NCBI RefSeq assembly: GCF_000716445.1
Contig: NZ_JNWK01000060.1
Location: forward strand, 1-64,000
Direction: 5' to 3'
DNA: 64,000 nt
From: Streptomyces wedmorensis
GTDB lineage: Bacteria > Actinomycetota > Actinomycetes > Streptomycetales > Streptomycetaceae
The notes under the pieces: generated by a model
Told to the model about the DNA's origin: nothing
The model's database searches: none
Seen by the model: the letters and a program-made list of their open reading frames with translations, nothing else
In this document: positions 1 through 9,365 of the stretch, piece by piece
How positions within the stretch are numbered: position 1 is the stretch's first letter
Layout: each line of letters starts with the position of its first letter
Made by a program: the position numbers and the translations under genes

Positions 1-2
1 AC

Positions 3-98
3 ACCGACCCCAAGCCCTACATATGGACCAAGACCGCAGACGAGATCCTCGAACGCCTCGCCTCATATCTGAACAGAATTCCTGACTCAGAAGACTAG
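3..98 (+). pseudogene. IS630-family transposase, C-terminal fragment cut by the window edge
   Basis: The open frame runs in from the left edge and ends at a TAG at 96-98. It encodes 31 residues containing the stretch KPYIWTKTADEILERLASY. From memory, this WTKTADEIL tail is the usual C-terminus of actinobacterial IS630 transposases, after the DDE catalytic core, which would lie outside the window. Whether the full element is intact cannot be judged here. The stop codon lies inside a CTAGG-initiated sequence that recurs at 17547-17582, so the right end of the element may be at or just beyond this point. Confidence 0.75.
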
Positions 99-130
99 GA
101 CCTGTCTGAAAATTCCCGTCGGGTCCGGCC
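95..130 (+). repeat. Dispersed 36-bp repeat, copy 1 (right side of IS630 gene)
   Basis: This 36-bp stretch begins CTAGG, contains GAAAATTCCCGTCGGGTCC, and matches 17547-17582 with only two differences (A/C and T/C). In both places the CTAG overlaps the TAG stop codon of the upstream gene. IS630 elements insert at TA, often within CTAG, so it may be an IS end or a favoured target. The second copy has no transposase next to it. Confidence 0.7.
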
Positions 131-177
131 AGGGGCGCGGCGCCGGGCGGAACCTCCGGGGTGGGCCCGGGGCGGCG

Positions 178-609
178 TCAGCGTTCCGAGAGCTCCGACG
201 GGGCCTCCTGGACGACCCAGCCGTTGCCGTCGGGGTCCTCGAAGGTCATGAAGGAGTTCCAGGTGTCGCCCTTGCCGTCCTCCCAGCCGGTCGCGCCGAC
301 GTGCATCACCGGGGAGACGTCGACGCCCCGCTCGACGAGCTCGGCCCGCGCGGCCTCGATGTCCGTCACGCAGACCTGGAGGCCGTGCAGCGTGCCGGGG
401 GCCATCTCCTTGGTGCCGGGCATCGTCGGCATGCCGTCGAGCAGGGCGATCGAACAGCGGGAGCCGGGCGGCGTCGCCTGGATGATCCGCATGCCGGGAG
501 CCACCTCGTCGTCCAGGTCGATCTTGAAGCCGCACCTGTCGCCGTAGAACTCCTTGGCCCGGTCCATGTCGGTGACGGGGACGGGGACCACTTCCAGTGT
601 CCAGTTCAT
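178..609 (-). CDS. VOC/glyoxalase-superfamily protein
   Basis: The product is 143 aa and starts MNWTLEVVPVPVTDMDRAKEF. That is the typical first beta-alpha unit of a vicinal-oxygen-chelate domain; a second unit follows from about residue 75 (HGLQVCVTDIEAARAELVER). The C-terminus has the family signature FEDPDGNGW near residue 125. The domain usually binds a metal or small ligand as a dimer, and the substrate here is unknown. The start was placed at the ATG at 609 because the fold begins directly there and a GGGAGG-like ribosome site lies upstream; an in-frame ATG 12 codons earlier adds only non-conserved sequence. It ends about 80 bp from the transposase remnant and is not in an obvious operon. 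Confidence 0.85.
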   Translation of the reverse strand: MNWTLEVVPVPVTDMDRAKEFYGDRCGFKIDLDDEVAPGMRIIQATPPGSRCSIALLDGMPTMPGTKEMAPGTLHGLQVCVTDIEAARAELVERGVDVSPVMHVGATGWEDGKGDTWNSFMTFEDPDGNGWVVQEAPSELSER

Positions 610-655
610 GGGGGCCACCCTCCCGTACGAACGGGCCTCGTGCACCCGGAACGGG

Positions 656-2938
656 TCAGCGGGCAGCGGGAGTCCAGTGCAGCCGGCCGTCGAGGCCGAT
701 CGCCGCGACCCCGTCGGTCCCCGCGTCCGGCGCGCCCGCGAAGAGGAACCTCTCCAGCGTCCACACCGGCGGCGCCCCGGCTGCCCGGCCGTGCGGCGCC
801 GTCGCCAGGAAGCCCGTCCGGGACCGGACGGCGAGGAGGCCGTCGCCGCCGCTGACCGGGCCGAAGCCCGCCACGCCGGAGCCGGGCAGTTCGGTGACGG
901 GGGAGACCGGGCCCGCGCCGGAGAAGTCGGCGCTCCGCAGGTCGCCGGAGGCCGGCTTGCGGAACCAGAGGCGTACCCCGTCGCCGTCCGGTGCCGGGCT
1001 CGCGCTCAGCGCCAGCGTGGTCGGCGGCAGACCGGTCCGCACCGGGCCGGCCAGCGGGCCGCCGGGACGCTGCTGGGCCCAGGTCAGGACGGTGCTCGGG
1101 GTGCTCGCGAAGACGTAGCCGCGGCCGGCGCCGTCGGTCGCCGCCACGGGGTCGCCGTACACGTCCTTGCCGCCGAGCGTCCGCCACGGCCCCCAGCCGC
1201 CGTCGGCGCGCTGCTCGCGGGCCGTGAGGCGGTGGCCGCTGTCCCGCAGGAGCACGGTCGCCAGGCCCGCGCGGTCCACGGTCACGGCGGGCGCGCTGAT
1301 GTCCGAGGTGCCGTCGGCGTCGTCCCGCTCGGGGGTGCCGAGCGAACGCCACGGGCCGAAGGCGCCGCCGGGCGTGGTCTGCGTGGTGGTCACGACCTCG
1401 CGGCCGTACGCGGAGGCGCTGTCGCCGAGCGTCGTCCGCGTGCCGAAGACCGCCGTGCGGCCGTCGGGCAGCGCGACGGAGGTGACGCCGCTGTCGAGAC
1501 CGCCGCCGGGCAGCAGCACGGGTCCCTGCCACGCTCCGGCGCCGGCGGGCTTGTGCCATGCGGCGAGCCGTCCGTCGAGGACGGAGAAGGCGTGGAGCCC
1601 GCCGTCCGGGTCGCGCTGGACCCAGGAGGTGGAGGTGGAGCGGGCGTACCTGACGGTCTGCGTCCAGCCCCGGCCGCCGGGCCGCGCGGCCACCTTCAGG
1701 TCGCCGCAGCCGGCGACGGTCCCGCAGTCGTTGACCCCGTCCGTCCAGGCGTACGTCTTCAGGGTCCGCAGCTTCGCGCCCGCCGTCTCGGGGTCGAGCG
1801 TGTGGGGCAGCGTGCTGGTCGGGTAGCCGAGGTAGTTCTGCACGCCGACGTGCGGATGCCCGGGCATGTCCGCGTACCGGGCCAGCGCGGCCTGGACGAA
1901 CCGCGCCCCGTAGAGGTGGTCCTGATGGTCCCGGAGCTTCACCGCCCCGGCCCCCGACCCGGAGCCGGCCTTCGTCGCGGATCCCGCCCCGGCCTCCGTC
2001 CCGGCCTGGTGGTTCGTCTCCGAGCCGTGGTCCGGCCCGGCCTTGGTCGCGGATCCGGCCCCGGCCTCCGTCCCGGTCTCCGTCGTGGATCCCGCCCCGG
2101 CCTTCGTCCCGGCCTCCGTCCCGGCGTGGTGGTTCGTCTCCGCCCCGTGCTTCGTCTCCGGCCAGGTGCCCGGGGTCGGGTCCTGCATGCGGACGAAGGT
2201 CGGCCGGAAGCGGTCGAGGAGCCCGGTGAGGGTCGCGACGACCTGGTCTTTGGTGTAGGTGAAGTCGGCCGCGACGGGGGTGCCGGTGGCGCGCTGGGAG
2301 TCCAGCGCGTGGATCCGGTCGTGCCAGAGGCCGTTGAGGCTCTGCGGGCGGTCGCCGCTGATCGAGCCGGCCTCGCGCAGTTGCAGCCACACCAGCTTGA
2401 TCTGGGGCTTCGCGCGCAGGGTGTCCATCTCGGCGGCGGCGCCGCCGGCCGTGGGTATCGACGTCCGGTCCCAGGTGCCGGTCCGGCTGCCGGTCGCCAT
2501 CTCGGCGTACGCGGCGCGTATGCCGTTCTGGCGGGCCTCGGCGTAGCCGGCCTTGTCGGGCTCGGCGCCGGCGGCGTCGCCGGGGCGCGCGTTGACGCCG
2601 TCCGACTCGCCGGCGGTGAGGTACACGGAGGTCAGCGGGCTGCCGGAGCGCAGCGACTGGGAGACGTCCGGGTTCATGAAGAACAGGTCGTCGTCCGGGT
2701 GCGCCACGATCTGCATCACGGACGTGGCGGCCTGCGGGGCCCGCACGGGCTGCGCCGCCGTCTTCGCTGGGGCCTTCCCCGGGGCCTTCGCCTCGTGTGC
2801 CTGCGACGGCACGCGGGGCGTGTGCGGCTTCGCCGGCGTCACCGAGAGGAGCCCGGCGAAGGTGCCGCCGACCAGGGCGGTCGCGGCGGTCGCGGAAACG
2901 ATTCTGCGACGAGAGGGACGGCGGAGACGGACAGGCAT
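656..2938 (-). CDS. Secreted PIG-L family deacetylase with repetitive insert and C-terminal repeat domain
   Basis: The product is 760 aa. An N-terminal basic stretch and hydrophobic segment (residues 11-33) look like a signal peptide, probably twin-arginine-like (RRPSRRR). The PIG-L/LmbE motif AHPDDD lies at about 79-84 and a second metal-site segment, LRDHQDHLYGARF, near 333-345; the family removes N-acetyl groups from sugar amines using zinc. Between them, at about 258-332, is a Gly/Ala/Thr-rich low-complexity insert with repeated ETNH and AGTEAGAGS units. The C-terminal half, from about residue 400, has recurring W-x-x-L-G and G-x-x-W strands and resembles a beta-propeller lectin-like domain. 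The substrate is unknown, perhaps a cell-wall or extracellular glycan. Transcription is divergent from glnE. Confidence 0.82.
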   Translation of the reverse strand: MPVRLRRPSRRRIVSATAATALVGGTFAGLLSVTPAKPHTPRVPSQAHEAKAPGKAPAKTAAQPVRAPQAATSVMQIVAHPDDDLFFMNPDVSQSLRSGSPLTSVYLTAGESDGVNARPGDAAGAEPDKAGYAEARQNGIRAAYAEMATGSRTGTWDRTSIPTAGGAAAEMDTLRAKPQIKLVWLQLREAGSISGDRPQSLNGLWHDRIHALDSQRATGTPVAADFTYTKDQVVATLTGLLDRFRPTFVRMQDPTPGTWPETKHGAETNHHAGTEAGTKAGAGSTTETGTEAGAGSATKAGPDHGSETNHQAGTEAGAGSATKAGSGSGAGAVKLRDHQDHLYGARFVQAALARYADMPGHPHVGVQNYLGYPTSTLPHTLDPETAGAKLRTLKTYAWTDGVNDCGTVAGCGDLKVAARPGGRGWTQTVRYARSTSTSWVQRDPDGGLHAFSVLDGRLAAWHKPAGAGAWQGPVLLPGGGLDSGVTSVALPDGRTAVFGTRTTLGDSASAYGREVVTTTQTTPGGAFGPWRSLGTPERDDADGTSDISAPAVTVDRAGLATVLLRDSGHRLTAREQRADGGWGPWRTLGGKDVYGDPVAATDGAGRGYVFASTPSTVLTWAQQRPGGPLAGPVRTGLPPTTLALSASPAPDGDGVRLWFRKPASGDLRSADFSGAGPVSPVTELPGSGVAGFGPVSGGDGLLAVRSRTGFLATAPHGRAAGAPPVWTLERFLFAGAPDAGTDGVAAIGLDGRLHWTPAAR
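1940..2165 (-). repeat. Low-complexity tandem repeats inside the PIG-L gene
   Basis: Imperfect units related to GGCCCCGGCCTCCGTCCCGG recur several times. They encode Ala/Gly/Thr-rich units such as AGTEAGAGSATKAG and two ETNH(H/Q)AG copies. The array stays in frame, so the protein is not broken. It sits between the two metal-binding motifs. Confidence 0.7.
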
Positions 2939-3396
2939 GTTCGGCGGCGCTTTCACTGACGGACGGACGGACGGACGGGGCGGGGCGGGGTCCTGCGGGG
3001 GGCGCCGCGGGGGTACGGCTGTGCCCGGCCCCACGGGAGCGCCGCAGGGCGGGGGTACGGCTCGGCGGGTCCTGCGGGAGTGCCTCAGGCGTCCGGATCT
3101 GCCGGGTCCCGCGGGCATGCCGCAGGGGTACGGCTCGGCGTACGGGGAAGTCCCCGCACGCGTGAACGAGCGGGTGCGTCCCAGTACATCAAGACGGATG
3201 TTCCAGATTTACGGTTCATTCGCCCCGAAAGGGATCTTTGTGCGGGATCTCACGCGCCAGGCACCGTGTGATGCGCCACGTACCCGCCGACCGGCCGTTC
3301 GTCCGGCACGACGTGACCGGCGGTCGGGGGAGCCCCCGGCCCCCGCGGCGGATAGGCTCGGCCCTTGGGGCTGACCTGCTCGGAGGGAGCTGTGGA
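2939..3396. other. 458-bp divergent intergenic region between the PIG-L gene and glnE
   Basis: It holds a GGAC microsatellite at about 2958-2976. Three related copies of a GC-rich element containing GGGGTACGGCT lie near 3001-3021, 3041-3067 and 3119-3140. A more AT-rich patch at about 3190-3245 is the likeliest place for the promoters. No small gene is convincing; the reading frame open upstream of glnE has no conserved look. Confidence 0.5.
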
Positions 3397-6384
3397 ATGA
3401 CGGTGCCGGGACGCAGGAGCAGCACGTTCTCACGTCTGCTGCGGCACGGGTTCACCGACCCCTCGGGAGCCGAACAGCTCCTCGACGCGCCCGAGCTGTC
3501 CGCGCTGCGCGACGACTCCGTCCTCATGGACGCCCTGGGCGCCACCGCCGACCCCGACCTCGCCCTGCGCGGCCTGGTCCGGCTGGCCGAGGCGCAGCCC
3601 GAGACCGAGCGGCAGACGTTCACCGCCACGCTGCTCTCCGCCAAGCCGTTCCGGGACCGGCTCCTCGGGGTGCTCGGCGCCTCCGAGGCGCTCGCCGACC
3701 ACCTGGCCCGGCACGCCCGCGACTGGGAGTCCCTCGTCACCTACGAGGCGGCCGACCTGCACCCGGGGGTCGCCGAGTTCGAGCGGGGCCTCGCCGAGGC
3801 CACCGACGCGGTCTCGCTGCGGGTCGCCTACCGCCGCTGCCTGCTCGCCATCGCGGCCCGTGACGTGTGCGGCACCACCGACGTCGCCCAGGCCGCCGCC
3901 GAGCTCGCCGACCTGGCGACGGCGACCCTGCGCGCCGCGCTCGCCATCGCCCGTACCGCCGAGCCCGCCGACGCCGCCCAGTGCCGGCTCGCCGTGATCG
4001 CGATGGGCAAGTGCGGCGGCAACGAGCTCAACTACGTCTCCGACGTGGACGTGATCTTCGTGGGGGAGCCGGTCGAGGGGGCCGACGAGGGCAAGGCGAT
4101 CCAGGCGGCGACGAGGCTCGCCTCGCACCTCATGCGGATCTGCTCGGAGACCACCGTCGAGGGCACCATCTGGCCGGTCGACGCCAACCTCCGCCCCGAG
4201 GGCCGCAACGGCCCCCTCGTCCGCACCCTCTCCTCCCACCTCGCCTACTACCAGCGCTGGGCGAAGACCTGGGAGTTCCAGGCACTCCTCAAGGCCCGCG
4301 CGGTGGCCGGCGACCCGGAGCTCGGCGCGCAGTACATCGACGCCGTCTCCCCGCTCGTCTGGCAGGCCGCCGAGCGCGAGAACTTCGTCCCCGACGTCCA
4401 GAAGATGCGCCGCCGGGTCGTCGACAACATCCCCGCCGCCCAGGTCGAGCGCGAGCTCAAGCTCGGCCCCGGCGGACTGCGCGACGTCGAGTTCGCCGTC
4501 CAGCTCCTCCAGCTCGTGCACGGCCGCAGCGACGCGACCCTGCACAGCGGCACCACCCTCGACGCGCTGGCCGCGCTCGCCGCCGGCGGCTACGTCGGCC
4601 GGGCCGACGCCGCCCAGCTCGACGACGCCTACCGCTTCCTGCGGGCCATGGAGCACCGCATCCAGCTGTACCGGCTGCGCCGCACCCACCTCGTCCCCGA
4701 GGACGAGGAGGACCTGCGCCGCCTCGGCCGCTCGCTCGGCCTGCGCACCGACCCGGTGGCCGAACTCAACAAGGAGTGGAAGCGGCACGCGTCCGTCGTC
4801 CGCCGCCTGCACGAGAAGCTCTTCTACCGGCCGCTCCTCGACGCCGTCGCCCAGCTCGCCCCCGGCGAGATCCGGCTCAGCCCGAAGGCGGCCGGGCAGC
4901 GCCTGGAGGCGCTCGGGTACGACGACCCGGCCGCCGCCCTGCGCCACCTGGAGGCGCTGGCCTCCGGGGTGAGCCGCAAGGCCGCGATCCAGCGGACCCT
5001 GCTCCCGGTGCTGCTCGGCTGGTTCGCGGACTCGGCCGACCCGGACGCCGGCCTGCTCGGCTTCCGCAAGGTCTCGGACGCCCTCGGCAAGACCCCCTGG
5101 TACCTGCGGCTGCTCCGGGACGAGGGCGCCGCCGCCGAGAACCTCGCACGGGTCCTCTCCGCCGGACGCCTCGCCCCCGACCTGCTGCTCCGCGCCCCCG
5201 AGGCGGTCGCGCTCCTCGGCGACCCCGAGGGCCTGAAGCCGCGCGGCCGGGACCACCTGGAGCAGGAGGTCCTGGCGGCCGTGGGCCGTGCGGGAGACGC
5301 CGAGCAGGCGGTCGCGGCGGCCCGCGGGGTGCGCCGCAGGGAGCTGTTCCGCACCGCCGCGGCCGACCTCATCGGCTCGTACGGCACCGAGGACAATCCC
5401 CGCGAATCCGACCCGGGCGCCCTGGTCGACCGGGTCGGGGAGGCCGTCACCGACCTCAACGCGGCGACCATCGCCGGCGCCCTGCGGGCCGCCGTGCGCG
5501 CCGAGTGGGGCGACATGCTGCCCACCCGCTTCGCGGTCATCGGCATGGGCCGCTTCGGCGGTCACGAGCTGGGGTACGGCTCCGACGCCGACGTCCTGTT
5601 CGTGCACGAGCCGCGCGAGGGCGTCGACGAGCAGGAGGCCGCCCGCGCCGCGAACCGGGTGGTCGCCGAGATGCGCCGGCTCCTCCAGCTCCCCACCGCC
5701 GACCCGCCGCTGCTGATCGACGCGGACCTGCGGCCGGAGGGCAAGAGCGGCCCCCTGGTCCGCACCCTCAAGTCGTACGAGGCCTACTACCGCCGCTGGT
5801 CCCTGGTCTGGGAGAGCCAGGCACTGCTGCGCGCCGCACCCATGGCGGGCGACCGGGACCTGGCCGACCGGTTCATCGAACTCGTCGACCCGCTGCGCTA
5901 CCCCGCCGAGGGCCTCGGCGACGACGCGGTCCGCGAGATCCGCCGGCTCAAGGCCCGCATGGAGTCCGAGCGGCTGCCGCGCGGCGCCGACCCGACGCTC
6001 CACGCCAAACTCGGCCGCGGCGGCCTCAGCGACGTCGAATGGACGGTCCAGCTCCTCCAGATGCGGCACGGCTGGGCGGAGCCGGGACTGCGGACGACCC
6101 GCACCCGCGAGGCGCTCGCCGCGGCGCACGCGGCCGGCCTGATCCCCACCGAGGAGGCCCAGACCCTGGACGAGGCCTGGGTCCTCGCCAGCCGCGTCCG
6201 CAACGCGGTGATGCTGGTGCGGGGCCGGGCCGGCGACACCTTCCCCTCCGACCCGCGCGAACTCGCCGCGGTCGGGCGGTACCTGGGCTACGGCCCCGGT
6301 CACGTCGGCGAGATGGTCGACGACTACCGCCGCATCACCCGCCGGGCCAGGGCCGTCGTGGAGGAGCTCTTCTACGGGGCGTAG
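3397..6384 (+). CDS. glnE: Bifunctional glutamine synthetase adenylyltransferase/deadenylyltransferase
   Basis: The product is 995 aa, normal for GlnE. It contains two nucleotidyltransferase domains, each with the GMGKxGGxEL...SDxDxxFV signature. The N-terminal deadenylylating site has D216/D218 and the C-terminal adenylylating site D730/D732. Both are followed by conserved DxxLRPEGxxGPLVR segments and helical GlnE second-half domains (LGRGGLSDVEWTVQLLQ). The enzyme adds or removes AMP on a tyrosine of GlnA to tune glutamine synthetase to nitrogen supply. The start at 3397 is preceded by CGGAGGGA at 8 bp. Its substrate, glnA, lies at 46.6 kb in this window. A longer in-frame extension from 3238 exists but is not family-like. 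Confidence 0.97.
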   Translation: MTVPGRRSSTFSRLLRHGFTDPSGAEQLLDAPELSALRDDSVLMDALGATADPDLALRGLVRLAEAQPETERQTFTATLLSAKPFRDRLLGVLGASEALADHLARHARDWESLVTYEAADLHPGVAEFERGLAEATDAVSLRVAYRRCLLAIAARDVCGTTDVAQAAAELADLATATLRAALAIARTAEPADAAQCRLAVIAMGKCGGNELNYVSDVDVIFVGEPVEGADEGKAIQAATRLASHLMRICSETTVEGTIWPVDANLRPEGRNGPLVRTLSSHLAYYQRWAKTWEFQALLKARAVAGDPELGAQYIDAVSPLVWQAAERENFVPDVQKMRRRVVDNIPAAQVERELKLGPGGLRDVEFAVQLLQLVHGRSDATLHSGTTLDALAALAAGGYVGRADAAQLDDAYRFLRAMEHRIQLYRLRRTHLVPEDEEDLRRLGRSLGLRTDPVAELNKEWKRHASVVRRLHEKLFYRPLLDAVAQLAPGEIRLSPKAAGQRLEALGYDDPAAALRHLEALASGVSRKAAIQRTLLPVLLGWFADSADPDAGLLGFRKVSDALGKTPWYLRLLRDEGAAAENLARVLSAGRLAPDLLLRAPEAVALLGDPEGLKPRGRDHLEQEVLAAVGRAGDAEQAVAAARGVRRRELFRTAAADLIGSYGTEDNPRESDPGALVDRVGEAVTDLNAATIAGALRAAVRAEWGDMLPTRFAVIGMGRFGGHELGYGSDADVLFVHEPREGVDEQEAARAANRVVAEMRRLLQLPTADPPLLIDADLRPEGKSGPLVRTLKSYEAYYRRWSLVWESQALLRAAPMAGDRDLADRFIELVDPLRYPAEGLGDDAVREIRRLKARMESERLPRGADPTLHAKLGRGGLSDVEWTVQLLQMRHGWAEPGLRTTRTREALAAAHAAGLIPTEEAQTLDEAWVLASRVRNAVMLVRGRAGDTFPSDPRELAAVGRYLGYGPGHVGEMVDDYRRITRRARAVVEELFYGA

Positions 6385-6403
6385 CGACGTCCGGCGGCCC
6401 GCG

Positions 6404-7231
6404 TCAGCCCTTCAGATAGGGCTGGAGCAGGGTGCTCCACGCCTCGTCGATCTGTTGGAACTCCTCGGGGCACCGCTCGGCCCGGCTCGCGGGCAGCGGC
6501 CCGTCGGGGTTGGCCTCGGTCTGCACGGCGCCCTGGAAGGAGCTCGGGTCGGAGCCGTACAGCCAGCAGATGGCGTTGTAGTAGCGCTGCGCGTCGAGCG
6601 AGTGCTCGTCGGGGAGCTGCTCGTCGATGTCGCCCTGCTCCGCGGCGGCGGCGAGGGCTCCCCAGGCCTCGATGGCGCTCACCGCGTACTCCTGGTGCAC
6701 GGTGTCGCCGGCGAGGAGCAGGGTGGCGAGCTGGTCGGCCGCGTCCTCCTCGCGGCCGGTGGCCGGCAGGTCGTAGATGTCGATGAGGGCGTGCGCGAGC
6801 TCGTGGAAGACGACGCTGTTGGAGATGCCGATGAGGTCGTCCTCGGTGGCCCGGTTCCGCTGAGCCTCGGTGCCGGTCGTGTTCAGCTGGTCGAAGACGC
6901 TCCGGTAGTACCCGACCAGCTCGTAGCAGTAGCCGATGCCCTGGCTCTCGGGATCCCAGAAGGCGTTGATCTCGCCGCAGCTCAGGGCCATCACCGGCAC
7001 GTCCTGCGGAAGTCCGATCAGGGCGTTCGCGTGGGCGGCCGCACCTTCGAGGACCTCGTTCTGCTCCAGGAACGTCTGCTCGGTCAGGTCGTCGGCCGTC
7101 TCGGCGGGGGCGTACCCCGCGACGAGGACTCCGGGGCCGGGAGCGGCCGGTGCGGCGGTGACGGTGGAGGTGCCGAGCGCGAGGAGGGCCGCGGTGGTCA
7201 GGGCGGCGGCCCATTTCCGGTGGTATCGCAT
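6404..7231 (-). CDS. Secreted DUF4344-type zinc metallopeptidase-like protein
   Basis: The product is 275 aa with a signal peptide (residues 1-27, cleavage near VTA-AP). The core carries a zincin motif HELAH at 143-147, followed by the acidic EEDAADQLA at 161-169, which probably supplies the third ligand. This arrangement is the DUF4344 family signature as I recall it. Four conserved cysteines (near 85, 102, 234 and 264) may form disulfides. It probably acts outside the cell on an unknown peptide or protein. The start at 7231 has GGGAGG upstream. It converges on glnE with a 19-bp gap and follows a separate membrane-protein gene. Confidence 0.8.
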   Translation of the reverse strand: MRYHRKWAAALTTAALLALGTSTVTAAPAAPGPGVLVAGYAPAETADDLTEQTFLEQNEVLEGAAAHANALIGLPQDVPVMALSCGEINAFWDPESQGIGYCYELVGYYRSVFDQLNTTGTEAQRNRATEDDLIGISNSVVFHELAHALIDIYDLPATGREEDAADQLATLLLAGDTVHQEYAVSAIEAWGALAAAAEQGDIDEQLPDEHSLDAQRYYNAICWLYGSDPSSFQGAVQTEANPDGPLPASRAERCPEEFQQIDEAWSTLLQPYLKG

Positions 7232-7331
7232 CCTGTGCCTCCCGCCTCGGGGTGAGGTGCGTGCGGGTGCCGCCGGAGCCGTGGGAAGCCCAAGGTCCAC
7301 AGCCTCAGGATAGGCCCGCCCACCGGCCGGT

Positions 7332-8255
7332 TCACTTGGAGGAGCCGACCGGCCGTTCCACGTCGGTCTCGTGGTCGGCGTCCGCCTTCGCCTTCGCTCC
7401 GGCGGCCACGGGCGGGCCACCGCGTGCGACGGCGCCGGCGGGCTCGACCAGGCGGGGCAGCCGGTGCGGCCGGGAGCCGTACCAGCAGTAGGAGACGCCG
7501 AAGCCGAAGGCCAGGCAGATGATGCCGCCGACCGCGTCCAGCCAGAAGTGGTTGGCGGTGGCGACGATCACGACGAGGGTGGCCGTCGGGTAGAGCAGGC
7601 CGAGGATCTTCGCCCAGGGCGCCTTGGCCAGCAGGAAGATGGTCACCCCGCACCAGAGGGACCAGCCGATGTGCATCGACGGCATCGCCGCGTACTGGTT
7701 CGACACGTGCTTCAGGTTGCCCGAGGCCATCGAGCCCCAGGTGTGGTGGACCAGGACCGTGTCGATGAAGTCCTGGCCGTTCATGAGCCGAGGCGGCGCG
7801 AGCGGGTACAGGTAGTAACCGACCAGGGCCACAGCGGTGGTGGCGAACAGGACCGTGCGGAACGCCGCGTAACGGCCCGGGTGCCAGCGGTACAGCCACA
7901 CCAGCACACCGATGGTCACGACGAAGTGCAGCGTCGCGTAGTAGTAGTTCATCGACACGATCAGCCACGTCACCGAGTTCACGGCGTGGTTCACGGCGTG
8001 CTCGAAGGCGAGCCCGAGGGACTCCTCGGCCTGCCAGATCCAGTCGGCGTTCTTGAGCGCCTGGGCCTTCTGCTCCGGCACCGCGTTGCGGATGAGGGAG
8101 TACGTCCAGTAGCTCACCGCGATGAGCAGGATCTCGAACCAGATCGTGGGGCGCCGGGGCGTGCGCGCACGCAGGCGCGACAACCTGCCGTCGGCCACTG
8201 TGGGTGACGACGGGGTCGTCCGGTCGTCCAAACTCTTCACGGTCGTTTCACCCAT
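7332..8255 (-). CDS. PAP2-superfamily membrane phosphatase/phosphotransferase
   Basis: The product is 307 aa with about six hydrophobic segments. Residues 1-38 are cytoplasmic and basic. The PAP2/Aur1-type motifs are YPLAPPRLM (150-158), PSMH (192-195) and HFWLD (236-240), whose two histidines and aspartate form the phosphohistidine site. Such proteins in actinobacteria dephosphorylate lipid phosphates or transfer phosphoinositol-type head groups; the substrate cannot be told here. The C-terminal 50 residues are charged and cytoplasmic. The start at 8255 lacks a strong ribosome site, so the exact N-terminus is less certain. Confidence 0.82.
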   Translation of the reverse strand: MGETTVKSLDDRTTPSSPTVADGRLSRLRARTPRRPTIWFEILLIAVSYWTYSLIRNAVPEQKAQALKNADWIWQAEESLGLAFEHAVNHAVNSVTWLIVSMNYYYATLHFVVTIGVLVWLYRWHPGRYAAFRTVLFATTAVALVGYYLYPLAPPRLMNGQDFIDTVLVHHTWGSMASGNLKHVSNQYAAMPSMHIGWSLWCGVTIFLLAKAPWAKILGLLYPTATLVVIVATANHFWLDAVGGIICLAFGFGVSYCWYGSRPHRLPRLVEPAGAVARGGPPVAAGAKAKADADHETDVERPVGSSK

Positions 8256-8330
8256 AGGGAGAGAGTCTGCCAGATCCCTACCCCCCGACCGATCATCCCC
8301 CGGTCGGGTTCGGGGCGCACCCCCTCCGTC

Positions 8331-9365
8331 TCAGGAAGGAGTGCGCGCGGGGGACGGCGCGGAAGCCGTCGAACCGCGAACGACCAGCTCAGGCATGAAG
8401 ACGAACTCGGAGTGCGGCGCCGGGGTGCCCCCGACCTCCTCGAGCAGCGCGCGGACCGCCGCCTGCCCCATCGCCTGCACGGGCTGGCGGATGGTGGTCA
8501 ACGGCGGGTCGGTGAACGCTATGAGCGGAGAGTCGTCGAAACCGACGACGGAGACGTCACGCGGCACGTCGAGGCCCTGCTGGCGGGCGGCCCGGATCGC
8601 GCCGAGCGCCATCATGTCGCTCGCGCACACGACGGCCGTGCAGCCGCGGGAGATCAGTGCCGAGGCCGCCGCCTGCCCGCCCTCCAGGGTGTACAGGGAG
8701 TGCTGGATCAGCTGCTCGGACTCCTCGGGAGCGAGACCGAGCCGCTCCTCCATGCCCTTCTGGAAGCCCTCTATCTTGCGCAGCACCGGCACGAACCGCT
8801 TCGGTCCGACGGCGAGGCCGATCCGGGTGTGGCCGAGCGCGGCCAGGTGCGTCACGGCCAGCACCATCGCCGCCCGGTCGTCGGGCGACACGAAGGGCGC
8901 CTGGACCTTGGGGGAGAAGCCGTTGAGGAGGACGTACGGGACGCCCTTGCCACGCAGCCGGTCGTAGCGCGACATGTCGGCGGTGGTGTCGGCGTGCAGC
9001 CCGGAGACGAAGATGATGCCGGCGACGCCGCGCTCCACCAGCATGTCGGTGAGCTCGTCCTCGGTGGACCCGCCGGGGGTCTGGGTCGCGAGGACCGGCG
9101 TGTACCCCTGCCGGGTCAGGGCCTGCCCGATGACCTGCGCGAGCGCGGGGAAGATCGGGTTGTCCAGTTCGGGGGTGATGAGGCCGACGAGACCCGCGCT
9201 GCGCTGGCGGAGGCGTACGGGACGCTCGTATCCGAGCACGTCGAGCGCGGCGAGGACGGACTCGCGGGTGGCCGTCGCCACGCCGGCCTTGCCGTTGAGC
9301 ACGCGGCTGACTGTGGCTTCACTGACCCCCGCCTGGGCTGCGATGTCGGAGAGCCGCGCGGTCAT
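8331..9365 (-). CDS. malR: LacI-family repressor of maltose utilisation
   Basis: The product is 344 aa, the usual LacI length. The N-terminal helix-turn-helix LSDIAAQAGVSEATVSRVL at 5-23 has the hinge following to about residue 60. A periplasmic-binding-protein-like effector domain fills the rest. It lies divergent from malEFG-aglA, as does malR/reg1 in S. coelicolor and S. lividans, where it represses malE and amylase genes until maltodextrin is present. It is very similar to the LacI gene at 14635, with an identical recognition helix. Candidate operators lie in the shared region at 9449-9615, so autoregulation is possible. Confidence 0.93.
   Translation of the reverse strand: MTARLSDIAAQAGVSEATVSRVLNGKAGVATATRESVLAALDVLGYERPVRLRQRSAGLVGLITPELDNPIFPALAQVIGQALTRQGYTPVLATQTPGGSTEDELTDMLVERGVAGIIFVSGLHADTTADMSRYDRLRGKGVPYVLLNGFSPKVQAPFVSPDDRAAMVLAVTHLAALGHTRIGLAVGPKRFVPVLRKIEGFQKGMEERLGLAPEESEQLIQHSLYTLEGGQAAASALISRGCTAVVCASDMMALGAIRAARQQGLDVPRDVSVVGFDDSPLIAFTDPPLTTIRQPVQAMGQAAVRALLEEVGGTPAPHSEFVFMPELVVRGSTASAPSPARTPS

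Noticed and set aside
2959..2976. GGAC microsatellite as a phase-variable promoter spacer
   Set aside because: No promoter elements flank it at suitable distances, so there is no basis for the claim.
3430..6303. 957-residue minus-strand open frame opposite glnE
   Set aside because: Its composition is typical of antisense high-GC frames and glnE is certain on the plus strand.
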